NCBI RefSeq assembly: GCF_937877005.1
Contig: NZ_CALEFV010000253.1
Location: 1-35,574, forward strand
Length of the DNA: 35,574 nucleotides
Source: an uncultured Fibrobacter sp.
GTDB lineage: Bacteria; Fibrobacterota; Fibrobacteria; Fibrobacterales; Fibrobacteraceae
Direction: 5' to 3'
Part shown: positions 6,716 to 14,733 of the stretch, one piece after another
Numbering within the stretch: the stretch's first letter is position 1
Layout of the letters: every line of letters starts with the position of its first letter
The notes under the pieces: generated by a model
What the model was told of the DNA's origin: nothing
The model's database searches: none
The model's input: the letters and a program-made list of their open reading frames with translations, nothing else
Translations under genes and position numbers: made by a program

Positions 6716-8497
6716 ATGAAGCACAGGTTAGCCTTCTGTTCAAAGGCAGCATTGGCCGCAGCACTTGCCATAAGCCTTGTATCTTGCGAAAAACAGGAAA
6801 GCGCGCAGCCAGCACAAAAAAGTGCAGAAACCAAACCGATGGAATGGTGGAAGCAGGCCGTCTGCTACGAAATCTACCCGAACAGCTTTATGGATTCCGA
6901 CGGGAACGGCACCGGGGACCTCAAAGGAATCACGCAGAAGCTCCCCTACCTGGAATCGCTGAATGTTGGGTGCATCTGGCTTACGCCGGTGTACGCTTCG
7001 CCCATGGTCGACAACGGCTACGATGTCGCGGACTTCTACAAGATCAATCCACTTTACGGTACCATGGAAGACATGGATTCGCTGATTGCAGAGGCCAACG
7101 GGCACCACATCAAAATCGTGATGGACCTGGTGTTCAACCACACTTCCGATCAGAACGAATGGTTCCTGGAATCCAAGAAAAGCAAGGACAATCCCAAGAG
7201 CGACTGGTACATTTGGCGTGACGCAAAACCCGATGGTTCCGCCCCAAACAACTGGCGCGGTATTTTCGGTGGTTCCGCATGGGAATGGAACGAAGAGCGC
7301 AAGCAGTACTACCTGCATACCTTCGCGACCGCGCAACCCGACTTGAACTGGGCCAATCCCGATGTGCGGCAGGCCTTGTACGACATCACGAATTTCTGGA
7401 TTAACAAGGGCGTTGGCGGATTCAGAATCGATGCCATCCCCTACATCAAGAAACCCGCCGAGATGGCGGACGGTACACCCGACGGCGCAGACGGTATGGT
7501 CAACATTCACGACATGACCGTCAATACCGACGGCATTCTCGACTACCTTTACGAATTCAGGCAGAAGACCGTCGCAGGCAAGGGAGTCTTTACCGTCGCC
7601 GAAGCGAACGGAGTCGGCCCCGATTTACTCAAGTTCTGGGTAGGCGATAGCGGCGCTTTCGATATGTTGTTCGAATTCAACCACCTGTCAGGCGGCGATA
7701 TTTGGCATAAGGCTAAAAAGATTTCCATACCAGAACTCAAGAGCGCCCTTATCAGCAGCCAGGCAGCCACGGCAAGCAACGGCTGGTATCCGATATTCTT
7801 TGAGAACCACGACAAGCCTCGTTCGGTCAACGCCTACTTTAGCGAAAAGGCCGACCACACCCTTGCCGCAAAGGCGATGGGAACCATCATGCTAACGCTT
7901 CGAGGAACGCCCTTTATTTACGAGGGGCAGGAACTCGGCATGAGCAATGTCAAGTGGAATTCCGTCGAGGCTTACGATGACGTGAATACGAAACCACAAT
8001 ATAATTTGGCATTGCAGGAAGGATATTCGCCCGAACAGGCAATCGCCTTTGTACAGGCCTACAGCCGCGACAACGCACGCACCCCGATGCAATGGGATAC
8101 GAACGTATATGCAGGTTTCACCACGGGAAAGCCCTGGCTTGCGCTGAATGAAAACTTTAAGACCGTAAATGCCCTCAGCGAAACGGCGGATTCCGCATCG
8201 GTGCTGAACTGGTACAGGAATCTCGCTCAAATTCGCAAACAACAAAAGGCGCTTACGCAAGGAACCTTTACGCCGATTCTTGCAGACCACGCTCAGATTT
8301 TGGCATACAAAAGAATATATACGAACGATGCAGAAAACGACACCGTCACCGTTCTCGTGAACCTGAGTGAAACGGAAGCACAGTACGATAGCACATTCGT
8401 AGCGGGCAGCAAGTTAATCGTTTCGAATTACGGCAACACGGAACCCGGAAAAATGCGCCCCCTCGAAGCGGTGATATTCGCAAACCATAACAAATAA
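6716..8497 (+). CDS. GH13 alpha-glucosidase-type lipoprotein
   Basis: This is an alpha-glucan or malto/isomalto-oligosaccharide hydrolase, probably exported as a lipoprotein: the lipobox LVSC puts Cys24 at the mature N-terminus. The GH13 regions are clear: DLVFNH (137-142), QPDLNW (208-213), FRIDAI with nucleophile Asp239, VAEANG with acid/base Glu296, and ENHDKPR with Asp366. The sequence PFIYEGQELGM and a DNARTPMQWD stretch resemble the oligo-1,6-glucosidase/alpha-glucosidase subfamily (GH13_31 type). The residue after the nucleophile is Ala, so alpha-1,4 versus alpha-1,6 preference cannot be assigned. An in-frame upstream TTG exists at 6692, but ATG 6716 has aaaggaga 5 nt upstream and gives a proper signal peptide. 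The sugar transporter gene follows 139 bp downstream, suggesting hydrolysis outside and uptake of released sugar. Confidence 0.9.
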   Translation: MKHRLAFCSKAALAAALAISLVSCEKQESAQPAQKSAETKPMEWWKQAVCYEIYPNSFMDSDGNGTGDLKGITQKLPYLESLNVGCIWLTPVYASPMVDNGYDVADFYKINPLYGTMEDMDSLIAEANGHHIKIVMDLVFNHTSDQNEWFLESKKSKDNPKSDWYIWRDAKPDGSAPNNWRGIFGGSAWEWNEERKQYYLHTFATAQPDLNWANPDVRQALYDITNFWINKGVGGFRIDAIPYIKKPAEMADGTPDGADGMVNIHDMTVNTDGILDYLYEFRQKTVAGKGVFTVAEANGVGPDLLKFWVGDSGAFDMLFEFNHLSGGDIWHKAKKISIPELKSALISSQAATASNGWYPIFFENHDKPRSVNAYFSEKADHTLAAKAMGTIMLTLRGTPFIYEGQELGMSNVKWNSVEAYDDVNTKPQYNLALQEGYSPEQAIAFVQAYSRDNARTPMQWDTNVYAGFTTGKPWLALNENFKTVNALSETADSASVLNWYRNLAQIRKQQKALTQGTFTPILADHAQILAYKRIYTNDAENDTVTVLVNLSETEAQYDSTFVAGSKLIVSNYGNTEPGKMRPLEAVIFANHNK

Positions 8498-8513
8498 CAA
8501 TACAAAACCCAAT

Positions 8514-8537
8514 TATTCCAATCTAGACTATTCCAAT
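8514..8537. promoter_or_regulatory. Direct repeat TATTCCAAT x2, candidate operator
   Basis: Two identical 9-mers, TATTCCAAT, start at 8514 and 8529, a 15-bp period, upstream of the sugar-porter gene. TATTCCAAC occurs at 6430, upstream of the GH13 gene. Paired half-sites at both sugar genes are compatible with a shared regulator, but three short matches are weak evidence. Confidence 0.3.
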
Positions 8538-8636
8538 TTGGAGTGGCGTTTTTGGACATTATTTGCGTTCTAATTTGTTTTTTACAGTTCTTGCAAATAA
8601 ATTATCTATAAAATCTTCATCAAAAAGGGGGCTGTA

Positions 8637-10028
8637 ATGTCCAGCGCTAATTCCAATCTCAGGCACATTGTCCTGATAACATTCTCCGCCGCCATTGGCG
8701 GATTCCTGTTTGGTTTCGACTCGTCCGTCATCAACGGCGCTAACGGCGCCCTGAAAGCACACTTCCATGCAACAGATTATCAGCTTGCCTGGTCCGTTTC
8801 GCTTGCGCTGATTGGCGCTGCCGTCGGTGCGTTCTTTGCAGGTAAAATCGCCGATGCCTTAGGTCGCGTGCGCTGCATGCTTTTCGCATCGGACCTTTTC
8901 GTTTTAAGCGCCATTGGCTCCGGCATTCCGTTCGGCATACCCGACTTTATTATGTGGCGCGTCATCGGTGGTCTTGGCATCGGCATGGCAAGCATTGTCG
9001 CCCCGATTTACATTGCCGAAACAGCCCCCGCGCATTTGCGCGGACGCTTGGGATCGATGCAGCAGTTCGCCATTGTGATAGGCATTTTCGTGGCGCTACT
9101 TTCGAACTACTTGATTGTACGTATCGCGGGTTCTGCAAATGCGCCCATGATTGGCAACATCAAGGCTTGGCAGGTGATGTTCTGGGTCGAAGTCATTCCA
9201 GCCGTCATTTACGGATACGCCGCCTGGAGACTCCCCGAATCGCCACGATACCTTGTTCATAAAGGCTACTTGGATCAGGCAAAGAAAGTGCTCGCCATGA
9301 TCAATCCCGAAGGGGTCGACAAAGAAGTCGAATCGATTCAAACTACTTATAAAAACAAAAAGCCTGCCAAGTTTACCGACATGCTTGAAATCATTGATGG
9401 TAAGGAAAAGGTTTCGCCGATTTTGTGGGCGGGCTTGGGACTCGCCATCTTGCAGCAGCTGGTGGGCATCAACGTGATTTTCTACTACGGAACGATGCTC
9501 TGGCAGAGTGTCGGCTTCGGTGAAAGTGACGCCTTCTTAACGAGTGTAATTTCGAGTGGAGTGAACCTGGTAATGACGGTGGTCGCCATCCTGCTGATCG
9601 ACAAAATTGGGCGAAAACCCTTGCTGTTGATTGGTAGTATCGGCATGGCGGTGACACTCACCACGCTTACCGTATGCTTCATGAGTGCGGGTGCCGACGG
9701 GAACCTCCCGGGAACTGCGGCCGTAATCGCCCTGATTGCGGCGAACCTCTACATTACCTTCTTCGCGGCAACTTGGGGCCCGGTCATGTGGGTAATGCTC
9801 GGCGAGATGTTCAACAACCGCATCCGCACCATCGCCATCGCCATCTGCGGGCTTGCACAGTGGTTCGCTAACTTCGTGGTCACCTGGACCTTCCCGGTGC
9901 TCACCGGCAAGGACGGTATCGGTGTGGGCCCGACATACGCCATCTACTCGTTCTTCGCCATCTTCAGCATATTCTTCGTGGCAAAGTTCATCAAGGAGAC
10001 GAAGGGCAAGGAACTCGAAGAGATGTAA
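8637..10028 (+). CDS. Sugar-porter family MFS transporter
   Basis: This is an inner-membrane sugar symporter or facilitator of about 12 transmembrane segments and 463 residues, the usual length for the family. Hallmark motifs are present: GFLFGFDSSVINGA in TM1, a DALGR loop after TM2, RVIGGLGIGMAS with PIYIAETAPAHLRGR in the TM4-5 region, LPESPRYL before the central loop, QQLVGIN in TM7, DKIGRKPL between TM8 and TM9, and the C-terminal KETKGKELEEM. This is the XylE/GLUT-like group that takes up hexoses or pentoses with protons. The start has aagggg (8625-8630) 6 nt upstream of ATG. Its pairing with the GH13 lipoprotein suggests glucose or a small glucoside as substrate, which is inference. 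Confidence 0.93.
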   Translation: MSSANSNLRHIVLITFSAAIGGFLFGFDSSVINGANGALKAHFHATDYQLAWSVSLALIGAAVGAFFAGKIADALGRVRCMLFASDLFVLSAIGSGIPFGIPDFIMWRVIGGLGIGMASIVAPIYIAETAPAHLRGRLGSMQQFAIVIGIFVALLSNYLIVRIAGSANAPMIGNIKAWQVMFWVEVIPAVIYGYAAWRLPESPRYLVHKGYLDQAKKVLAMINPEGVDKEVESIQTTYKNKKPAKFTDMLEIIDGKEKVSPILWAGLGLAILQQLVGINVIFYYGTMLWQSVGFGESDAFLTSVISSGVNLVMTVVAILLIDKIGRKPLLLIGSIGMAVTLTTLTVCFMSAGADGNLPGTAAVIALIAANLYITFFAATWGPVMWVMLGEMFNNRIRTIAIAICGLAQWFANFVVTWTFPVLTGKDGIGVGPTYAIYSFFAIFSIFFVAKFIKETKGKELEEM

Positions 10029-10095
10029 TTAGTAGATTGCCGTCATGCACAAAACGCAATGACACCATGCGAAAATGACATAAGGAAAAATGGTG

Positions 10096-10116
10096 ATGCC
10101 GGAACAAGTCCGGCAT
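10096..10116. repeat. Palindromic intergenic repeat
   Basis: atgccgga (10096-10103) and tccggcat (10109-10116) form a perfect 8-bp stem with loop acaag, followed by gaca. Together with the related elements at 4494-4539 and 954-990 it suggests a dispersed repeat family. Confidence 0.5.
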
Positions 10117-10129
10117 GACATAAAGGAGA

Positions 10130-10158
10130 AAAAACGGGCGGCAATACCGTCCGTTTTT
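10130..10158. terminator. Bidirectional intrinsic terminator
   Basis: aaaaacgggcgg (10130-10141) pairs with ccgtccgttttt (10147-10158) around loop caata, with one wobble. There are T-runs on both strands. It serves the plus-strand transporter and the minus-strand GH8 gene, which converge here. Confidence 0.85.
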
Positions 10159-10168
10159 CTATGAAGAA

Positions 10169-10194
10169 CCGCCGGCAAGCCGGCGGGAATTTTT
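10169..10194 (+). terminator. Second hairpin with T-run
   Basis: ccgccggc (10169-10176) and gccggcgg (10179-10186) form a perfect 8-bp GC stem, followed on the plus strand by gaattttt. It overlaps the GH8 stop codon and may back up termination of transporter transcripts. Confidence 0.5.
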
Positions 10195-12289
10195 ACTTGA
10201 CGTTCACCTTGGAGAGCTTGCCGCCAACGCGGACCATGTAAATGCCCTTGCTCGGCACGCTCACGGAAGCATTACCGAAGGTAGCCTTGCCAGACGCGAC
10301 AAGCTTGCCCTGCATGCTGAACACGGCAATCTGCGTACCGGCCTTGGCACCATCGATAGAGATGTTCATGCCGGACACCGAGACCTTGGCCATGCTGACA
10401 GCCACGCTCTTCGCAATGCCTTGGGGAACAACGATACCGGTCAGCATTTCGGGAGCAACAACATTACCCGAAGCGTCGAGGAATTCGAGGGTCTTGACAG
10501 AAATATTGCCGATACCGCCCTTCTTCTCCTTAACTTCGAACTTCACGCCCGTCATATTCTGAAGCATGGGACCTTCTTCGATGTTTGCACTGACCCAGTC
10601 CGGTTCCTCAAAATCATTCAGGTCGACATTAAAGACATATTCGGTATACTCAGAACATGCGTCGAGCATGACACCCGGTTCGCCGCCAGCTTCACTCGTT
10701 GCACCATTCAGCAAGGCGAAGCGGATAGGACCGTCGACCTTGACCACAATACGGACCTTCTTGATGCCCAGAGCCGAGAAGTCGACGGGCGACTCATCAG
10801 CCTTGAACGACATGGCAATACCGGCAGACGGATACTTGAGAGTTCCTGCAGCAGCAGCTTCGGCAGTCCATTCCGGTTCCGGACCGATCTTCATGGAAGC
10901 TTCGGCAGTGATAGTGCCATTGTACAGGTACAGCGGAGAAGATCCCGAATCCGGATACATTTCGGTACCAATGCCCAGTCTATCATGATAGGCGCCCCAG
11001 TTCCAGTAACCAGAAACACCGACCGTGGTATCGTCCTTCGCCTGCTGCGTGCCGAGAGGCATTTTAATCGAGCTAGCGAGGCTCGGGTCCGGAGTAAACG
11101 GGGTGAAATTATCAATTGCATACAAGTTGGGCATGTTGCCCGTAATCAGGAGCAAATAAAGAAGGTTCAACGTGGACGGATAATACTTTTCACCGGGAAC
11201 AGATCCACCGCAACCGCTAGCCGTCTTGCAACTTTTCAGGCTTACCAAGACGTTGTAGACAGATTCCATGTAGCTCTTGGCAGCGTCGCTGTCAACCGAG
11301 GAAGCAGCCATACCCATGCCTCCGGAGAATGTCGAGGACACGAAATTACGCTTTTCGGTCAAAACGGCCTTGCCGCCCGGGTAATAACCGGAATTGATTT
11401 CGCTAGCCGAATGGGTTTCGGAAAGCATCCAGTCTGTAATCTTCTTGTTGAAAGCCTGAGCCTTGGTGTCACCATACCAGTAATAGGCCCATGCCATGCG
11501 CCACGGAGTACGGGCGGCATCGTCGAAGAATCCCGGATCTTCATCCTGGGCAACGACGGCACTCGTCTTTCTCCAGGAATGATTATTCCAGTCACACCAG
11601 TCCGGAACGAGACCGGAGACCCCGTCCTGGCAAGCATTCAAGTCCGTATACGCCTGAGAAATAACATTCGTCCAGGAACCACCGGCAACATCCTGGAAAA
11701 GCTGGAAGCTCGCAGTAGCTGCATAGCTCGGGTTAAAGGCATCGTTCCACTGGTTACCCGGCCTAATCTTGTTGCTACTGATATCGTTTTGGGCAATCCA
11801 GTCAATCATAGCCTTGGCATCGTTCAAGTAGGACTGGTCGCCCCACTGCTTGTAAGCCATAACAAGGGCAAGGGCAGCGTCAAAGTCAGCATCCGATGCA
11901 GTACCCGAACCACCAGGAAGCTTCCAGTTCATACCGCCGTTAGAACCAGCAGCATTCGTCTTCCAAGTTCCATACAGTTTGTCGAACATGGTCTTGTATT
12001 CGCTGCTCGTACCATCGTCCATATAGACCGTAATCAGCATGCCGTAGGCAATAGCTTCGGAAACGGTGGATTCAGTTCCTTCGGGAGCAAGAACCCAACC
12101 TCTGCTCGCATCATACCACGCGCCCTTCCAAAGGTTAAAATGTTCCTTGATAATCGAAGGGTCTGCGAACGGAATGGTGTAGCCGTTCGGGCTTTTCCTA
12201 TTCTGCGGGAACGGATAAGCCGTAGCAGCAGAAGCAACCGTCGCCGCAATGGCCAGCGTGCCGACAGCGATTTTAAAAATGTTCTTCAT
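10193..12289 (-). CDS. GH8 endoglucanase with CBM-like and C-terminal sorting domains
   Basis: This is a secreted endo-beta-1,4-glucanase (cellulase or related). The start is ATG 12289, which gives a signal peptide (MKNIFKIAVGTLAIAATVASA) and has aagga upstream. A longer frame to 12430 adds 47 residues unlike a signal peptide. The GH8 domain (about 25-390) shows proton donor Glu78 in TVSEAIAYGM, the family signature ASDADFDAALALVMAYKQWG (131-150), and probable base Asp257 in FDDAARTPWR. Residues about 425-610 look like a beta-sandwich carbohydrate-binding module, possibly CBM11-like (weak call). The last 75 residues (VFSMQGKLVASG to GIYMVRV..KVNVK) match the type A C-terminal sorting domain used by type IX secretion. 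The gene sits alone, flanked by its own upstream region and a terminator. Confidence 0.92.
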   Translation of the reverse strand: MKNIFKIAVGTLAIAATVASAATAYPFPQNRKSPNGYTIPFADPSIIKEHFNLWKGAWYDASRGWVLAPEGTESTVSEAIAYGMLITVYMDDGTSSEYKTMFDKLYGTWKTNAAGSNGGMNWKLPGGSGTASDADFDAALALVMAYKQWGDQSYLNDAKAMIDWIAQNDISSNKIRPGNQWNDAFNPSYAATASFQLFQDVAGGSWTNVISQAYTDLNACQDGVSGLVPDWCDWNNHSWRKTSAVVAQDEDPGFFDDAARTPWRMAWAYYWYGDTKAQAFNKKITDWMLSETHSASEINSGYYPGGKAVLTEKRNFVSSTFSGGMGMAASSVDSDAAKSYMESVYNVLVSLKSCKTASGCGGSVPGEKYYPSTLNLLYLLLITGNMPNLYAIDNFTPFTPDPSLASSIKMPLGTQQAKDDTTVGVSGYWNWGAYHDRLGIGTEMYPDSGSSPLYLYNGTITAEASMKIGPEPEWTAEAAAAGTLKYPSAGIAMSFKADESPVDFSALGIKKVRIVVKVDGPIRFALLNGATSEAGGEPGVMLDACSEYTEYVFNVDLNDFEEPDWVSANIEEGPMLQNMTGVKFEVKEKKGGIGNISVKTLEFLDASGNVVAPEMLTGIVVPQGIAKSVAVSMAKVSVSGMNISIDGAKAGTQIAVFSMQGKLVASGKATFGNASVSVPSKGIYMVRVGGKLSKVNVK

Positions 12290-12328
12290 AAGAATTTCCT
12301 TGTTTTTTTCTTTTACACCCAGTCCTAT

Positions 12329-12336
12329 TAAATATA
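12329..12336 (-). promoter_or_regulatory. TATATTTA promoter-like octamer before GH8
   Basis: TATATTTA on the minus strand lies 39 nt before the GH8 ATG, within the 216-bp gap between the GH8 start and the acyltransferase stop. It resembles the other TATnTTT sites in the window. No TTTG is seen at the expected spacing. Confidence 0.25.
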
Positions 12337-12505
12337 AAATCGAAAGCCCCGCGCGGTAAGGGCCACTTTGTAATAATTCAGTTGCAAAAGAAAGTAATCG
12401 TTGACATATTCTGCAAAAATAGCGATACATTACTCACTAGCGCTTGCAGTCTACGTTCGCCAAGCGTTCTCAACATTTTTCGTGTTTTGCAATGTTTACA
12501 GTCGA

Positions 12506-13669
12506 CTACTTTGCAGAGGCCCGGGCCATCTTGACCCTTTTGCGACGCCACACCTTGAATTCACTGTACAGCGTGCTCACCGTGTAAATGAAGACGAGCA
12601 GCAGGAGCGTATTTCTAGGAGTATTCAAGTTGCAAATTCCCCAGGCAATCGTAATAATGGGTAGATGAATCAAGTAAGGATAGAAGGAGGCTCGACCAAC
12701 TTTACGGACAATTCCGATACAGAAGAATCGCGCCACAAAGCCCTTTCCTGGAAGAAGCGACAAAAGGAACAGTCCATACAGCATGATGGGAAGGGAATGG
12801 TGGAAGAAATAGTTGATACCGGGATTCAGATCCGGGCGCATCAGGAAAAGGCAACCATAAATGACAAGGAGAATCGTCACCTGCGCAATACCTGCCACAA
12901 AGTCACGCTTGAGAAAATCAAAGAACCCTTCCCTGAACATTCTGAACAAAACCATGCCGAAAAGGTATTCGAATATTCGAACTGGAGCAAAGATGTGGAA
13001 GAACCGATATTTGGCATCGTAGCTTTCAAACCAGAGATTGTCCGAAAGACCGAAGAAAACCGCCCACAGGATGCCCGGAATGAAGAGCGTGCCAAACAGG
13101 ATCCACAATGTTCGATGACTCTGCTTAAAAAGCCAACGGCTGAACCAAGGAGTTACCGCATAGCAAACAAAGAAACTCGTAAGCGACCAGGAGGGTTCAT
13201 TCAGTTTCATGCCGAGATCAGGAACAATGGACCAGGTGAGCGAAATGTGTAGAAAGAGGCTACGCCATGGGTGCGTCATCTTGGCAAGGCCCGCAGCAAA
13301 GCAGTCGCCAATTTCGGAAACTCCGGGGAAATGCGTATAGCCGCTGAACTTGAACACAAGCACCAGGAACATGAGAATGGTCATGAAGAAATGTAGACGG
13401 TATAGTTTCGAAATCCGCGCAAACATAAACGGAACTACCGGAATTCGTCGTTCCGGATCGCTGAACTTGCTTGCAAAAAGAAAACCCGCAAGCACGTAGA
13501 AGATTCCCGCCGCAAAGGCTGGCGCACTGATAATGGGCATGAGCCACTTGCAATCGGACATGTAACCGAGCGCCGACGAAGATCCTAGATGAAGCATCAC
13601 GATGTTGATACTTGCAAGGAGGCGAAGTCCGTCGAGGGCCGGAAAGTAATTCGGTTTTTCAGGAGTCAT
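12506..13669 (-). CDS. Acyltransferase-3 (OafA/YrhL) family membrane protein
   Basis: This is a multi-pass inner-membrane O-acyltransferase, 387 residues, with about ten hydrophobic segments. The N-terminus reads YFPALDGLRLLASINIVMLH, placing the family's catalytic-type His at residue 27, and a basic RISKLYRLHF segment follows near residue 90, as in acyltransferase-3 proteins. Such enzymes transfer acetyl or other acyl groups onto surface sugars, lipids or peptidoglycan. The substrate is not visible here. Its ATG overlaps the stop of the upstream CNNM gene (ATGA), so the two are translationally coupled, and it is the last gene of the minus-strand operon. Confidence 0.9.
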   Translation of the reverse strand: MTPEKPNYFPALDGLRLLASINIVMLHLGSSSALGYMSDCKWLMPIISAPAFAAGIFYVLAGFLFASKFSDPERRIPVVPFMFARISKLYRLHFFMTILMFLVLVFKFSGYTHFPGVSEIGDCFAAGLAKMTHPWRSLFLHISLTWSIVPDLGMKLNEPSWSLTSFFVCYAVTPWFSRWLFKQSHRTLWILFGTLFIPGILWAVFFGLSDNLWFESYDAKYRFFHIFAPVRIFEYLFGMVLFRMFREGFFDFLKRDFVAGIAQVTILLVIYGCLFLMRPDLNPGINYFFHHSLPIMLYGLFLLSLLPGKGFVARFFCIGIVRKVGRASFYPYLIHLPIITIAWGICNLNTPRNTLLLLVFIYTVSTLYSEFKVWRRKRVKMARASAK

Positions 13670-14733
13670 AATTTTCTTTCTTTTCTGTCTTGCTGGCGGA
13701 TACGGGCTAGAGCCTTGGAACGACGGCGGGCCGTTTCCTGCAGGTCAACCGACTCATCGTATTCATCGACAATTTCACGACCGAGAATTTCTTCAAGGAC
13801 ATCTTCAAGACTGACGATACCCGCAATGGCGCCCCACTCATCGACGACACCCACGATATGGCCGCGCTGCTTTAGAAAACGAAGTAGAAGCTTGTCTAGG
13901 GTGAGACTATCGGGAATCAGCTGCAGGGGGCGCATCATCTGGCGCAGCTTGACATCGCGAAGGCCATCAGCCAATTTGTTATAGGCATCGCGGCGAAGCA
14001 CGATACCAATCCAGTTGTCCTTATCCTTTTCGTAAAGAGGCACGCGCGAAAACGGCCAGTTACCGCGATCGTCCAATGTTTCGCCAATGGTCGCATCAGC
14101 CTTGAGCGAAAAGACAACCTGCCTCGGCGTCATTACCTTACGGACGGGCACCGAATTCAGGGCAAGGATATTCTTGATGACGAGCGACTGTTGGCGGTCA
14201 ATCACGTCTTCGCGGAGACCAAGGCTCACGAGACTATTGATGTCATCGATGCTTACGTCTTTCTTGTCCTCTTTTTCCCTGGTCCAGTGCTTGGTCAGGG
14301 TAAGGCACAGCCAGATGACACCCGTCCAGGAGAGGACAATGGTAATGTAATAGAAGGGTACGGCCACCAGGGGCGCCACGATTTTAGCCTGCTTGACGCC
14401 CAAGGTTTTCGGCGTAATTTCACCGAACAATAGAATCAAGATAGTCAGGATAATCGGAAGAGACACCTGACCCGCCGGGGGCAAGCTACGCACGGCAAGG
14501 GCCGTTGCAAGCGATGCACCCACGGTATTCGCGATCGTATTCACCACAAGCACCGAGGCAATGTAGCGGTCAATATTTTCCTTGACATGCACCATGTAAC
14601 GCGCCGTGAACTTTTTCTGCTTCTGCAAAAGTTCAATCGTTGCCGGGGGCACGCTATAGAACGAGGCTTCCGTCACCGAACAGAACGCCGAAATCGAAAG
14701 ACACGCGAGAACCGTAAGAACGATATACAGCAT
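13666..14733 (-). CDS. CNNM/CBS-domain (hemolysin-like) membrane protein
   Basis: The 355-residue product begins with the DUF21/CNNM transmembrane domain (about 1-135; motifs SVTEASFYSVPP and FGEITPKTLGVKQA). A cytosolic pair of CBS domains follows (about 195-315; VRKVMTPRQVVFSLKA and VVDEWGAIAGIVSLEDVLEEI). This is the architecture of CorB/MpfA/YfjD-type proteins linked to Mg2+ or Co2+ homeostasis, often annotated as hemolysin. The chain ends shortly after the CBS pair in a basic tail, without the usual CorC_HlyC domain, so it is a short form. Its ATG overlaps the sppA stop by one base (TAATG) and its stop overlaps the acyltransferase start. Confidence 0.9.
   Translation of the reverse strand: MLYIVLTVLACLSISAFCSVTEASFYSVPPATIELLQKQKKFTARYMVHVKENIDRYIASVLVVNTIANTVGASLATALAVRSLPPAGQVSLPIILTILILLFGEITPKTLGVKQAKIVAPLVAVPFYYITIVLSWTGVIWLCLTLTKHWTREKEDKKDVSIDDINSLVSLGLREDVIDRQQSLVIKNILALNSVPVRKVMTPRQVVFSLKADATIGETLDDRGNWPFSRVPLYEKDKDNWIGIVLRRDAYNKLADGLRDVKLRQMMRPLQLIPDSLTLDKLLLRFLKQRGHIVGVVDEWGAIAGIVSLEDVLEEILGREIVDEYDESVDLQETARRRSKALARIRQQDRKERKL

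Noticed and set aside
10421..12331. 636-codon open frame antisense to the GH8 gene
   Set aside because: The minus strand encodes an intact GH8 enzyme with catalytic residues. The antisense product has no recognisable features and no ribosome-binding site.
12290..12430. N-terminal extension of the GH8 gene
   Set aside because: The added 47 residues are not a signal peptide, while the downstream ATG has a ribosome-binding site and a proper signal peptide.
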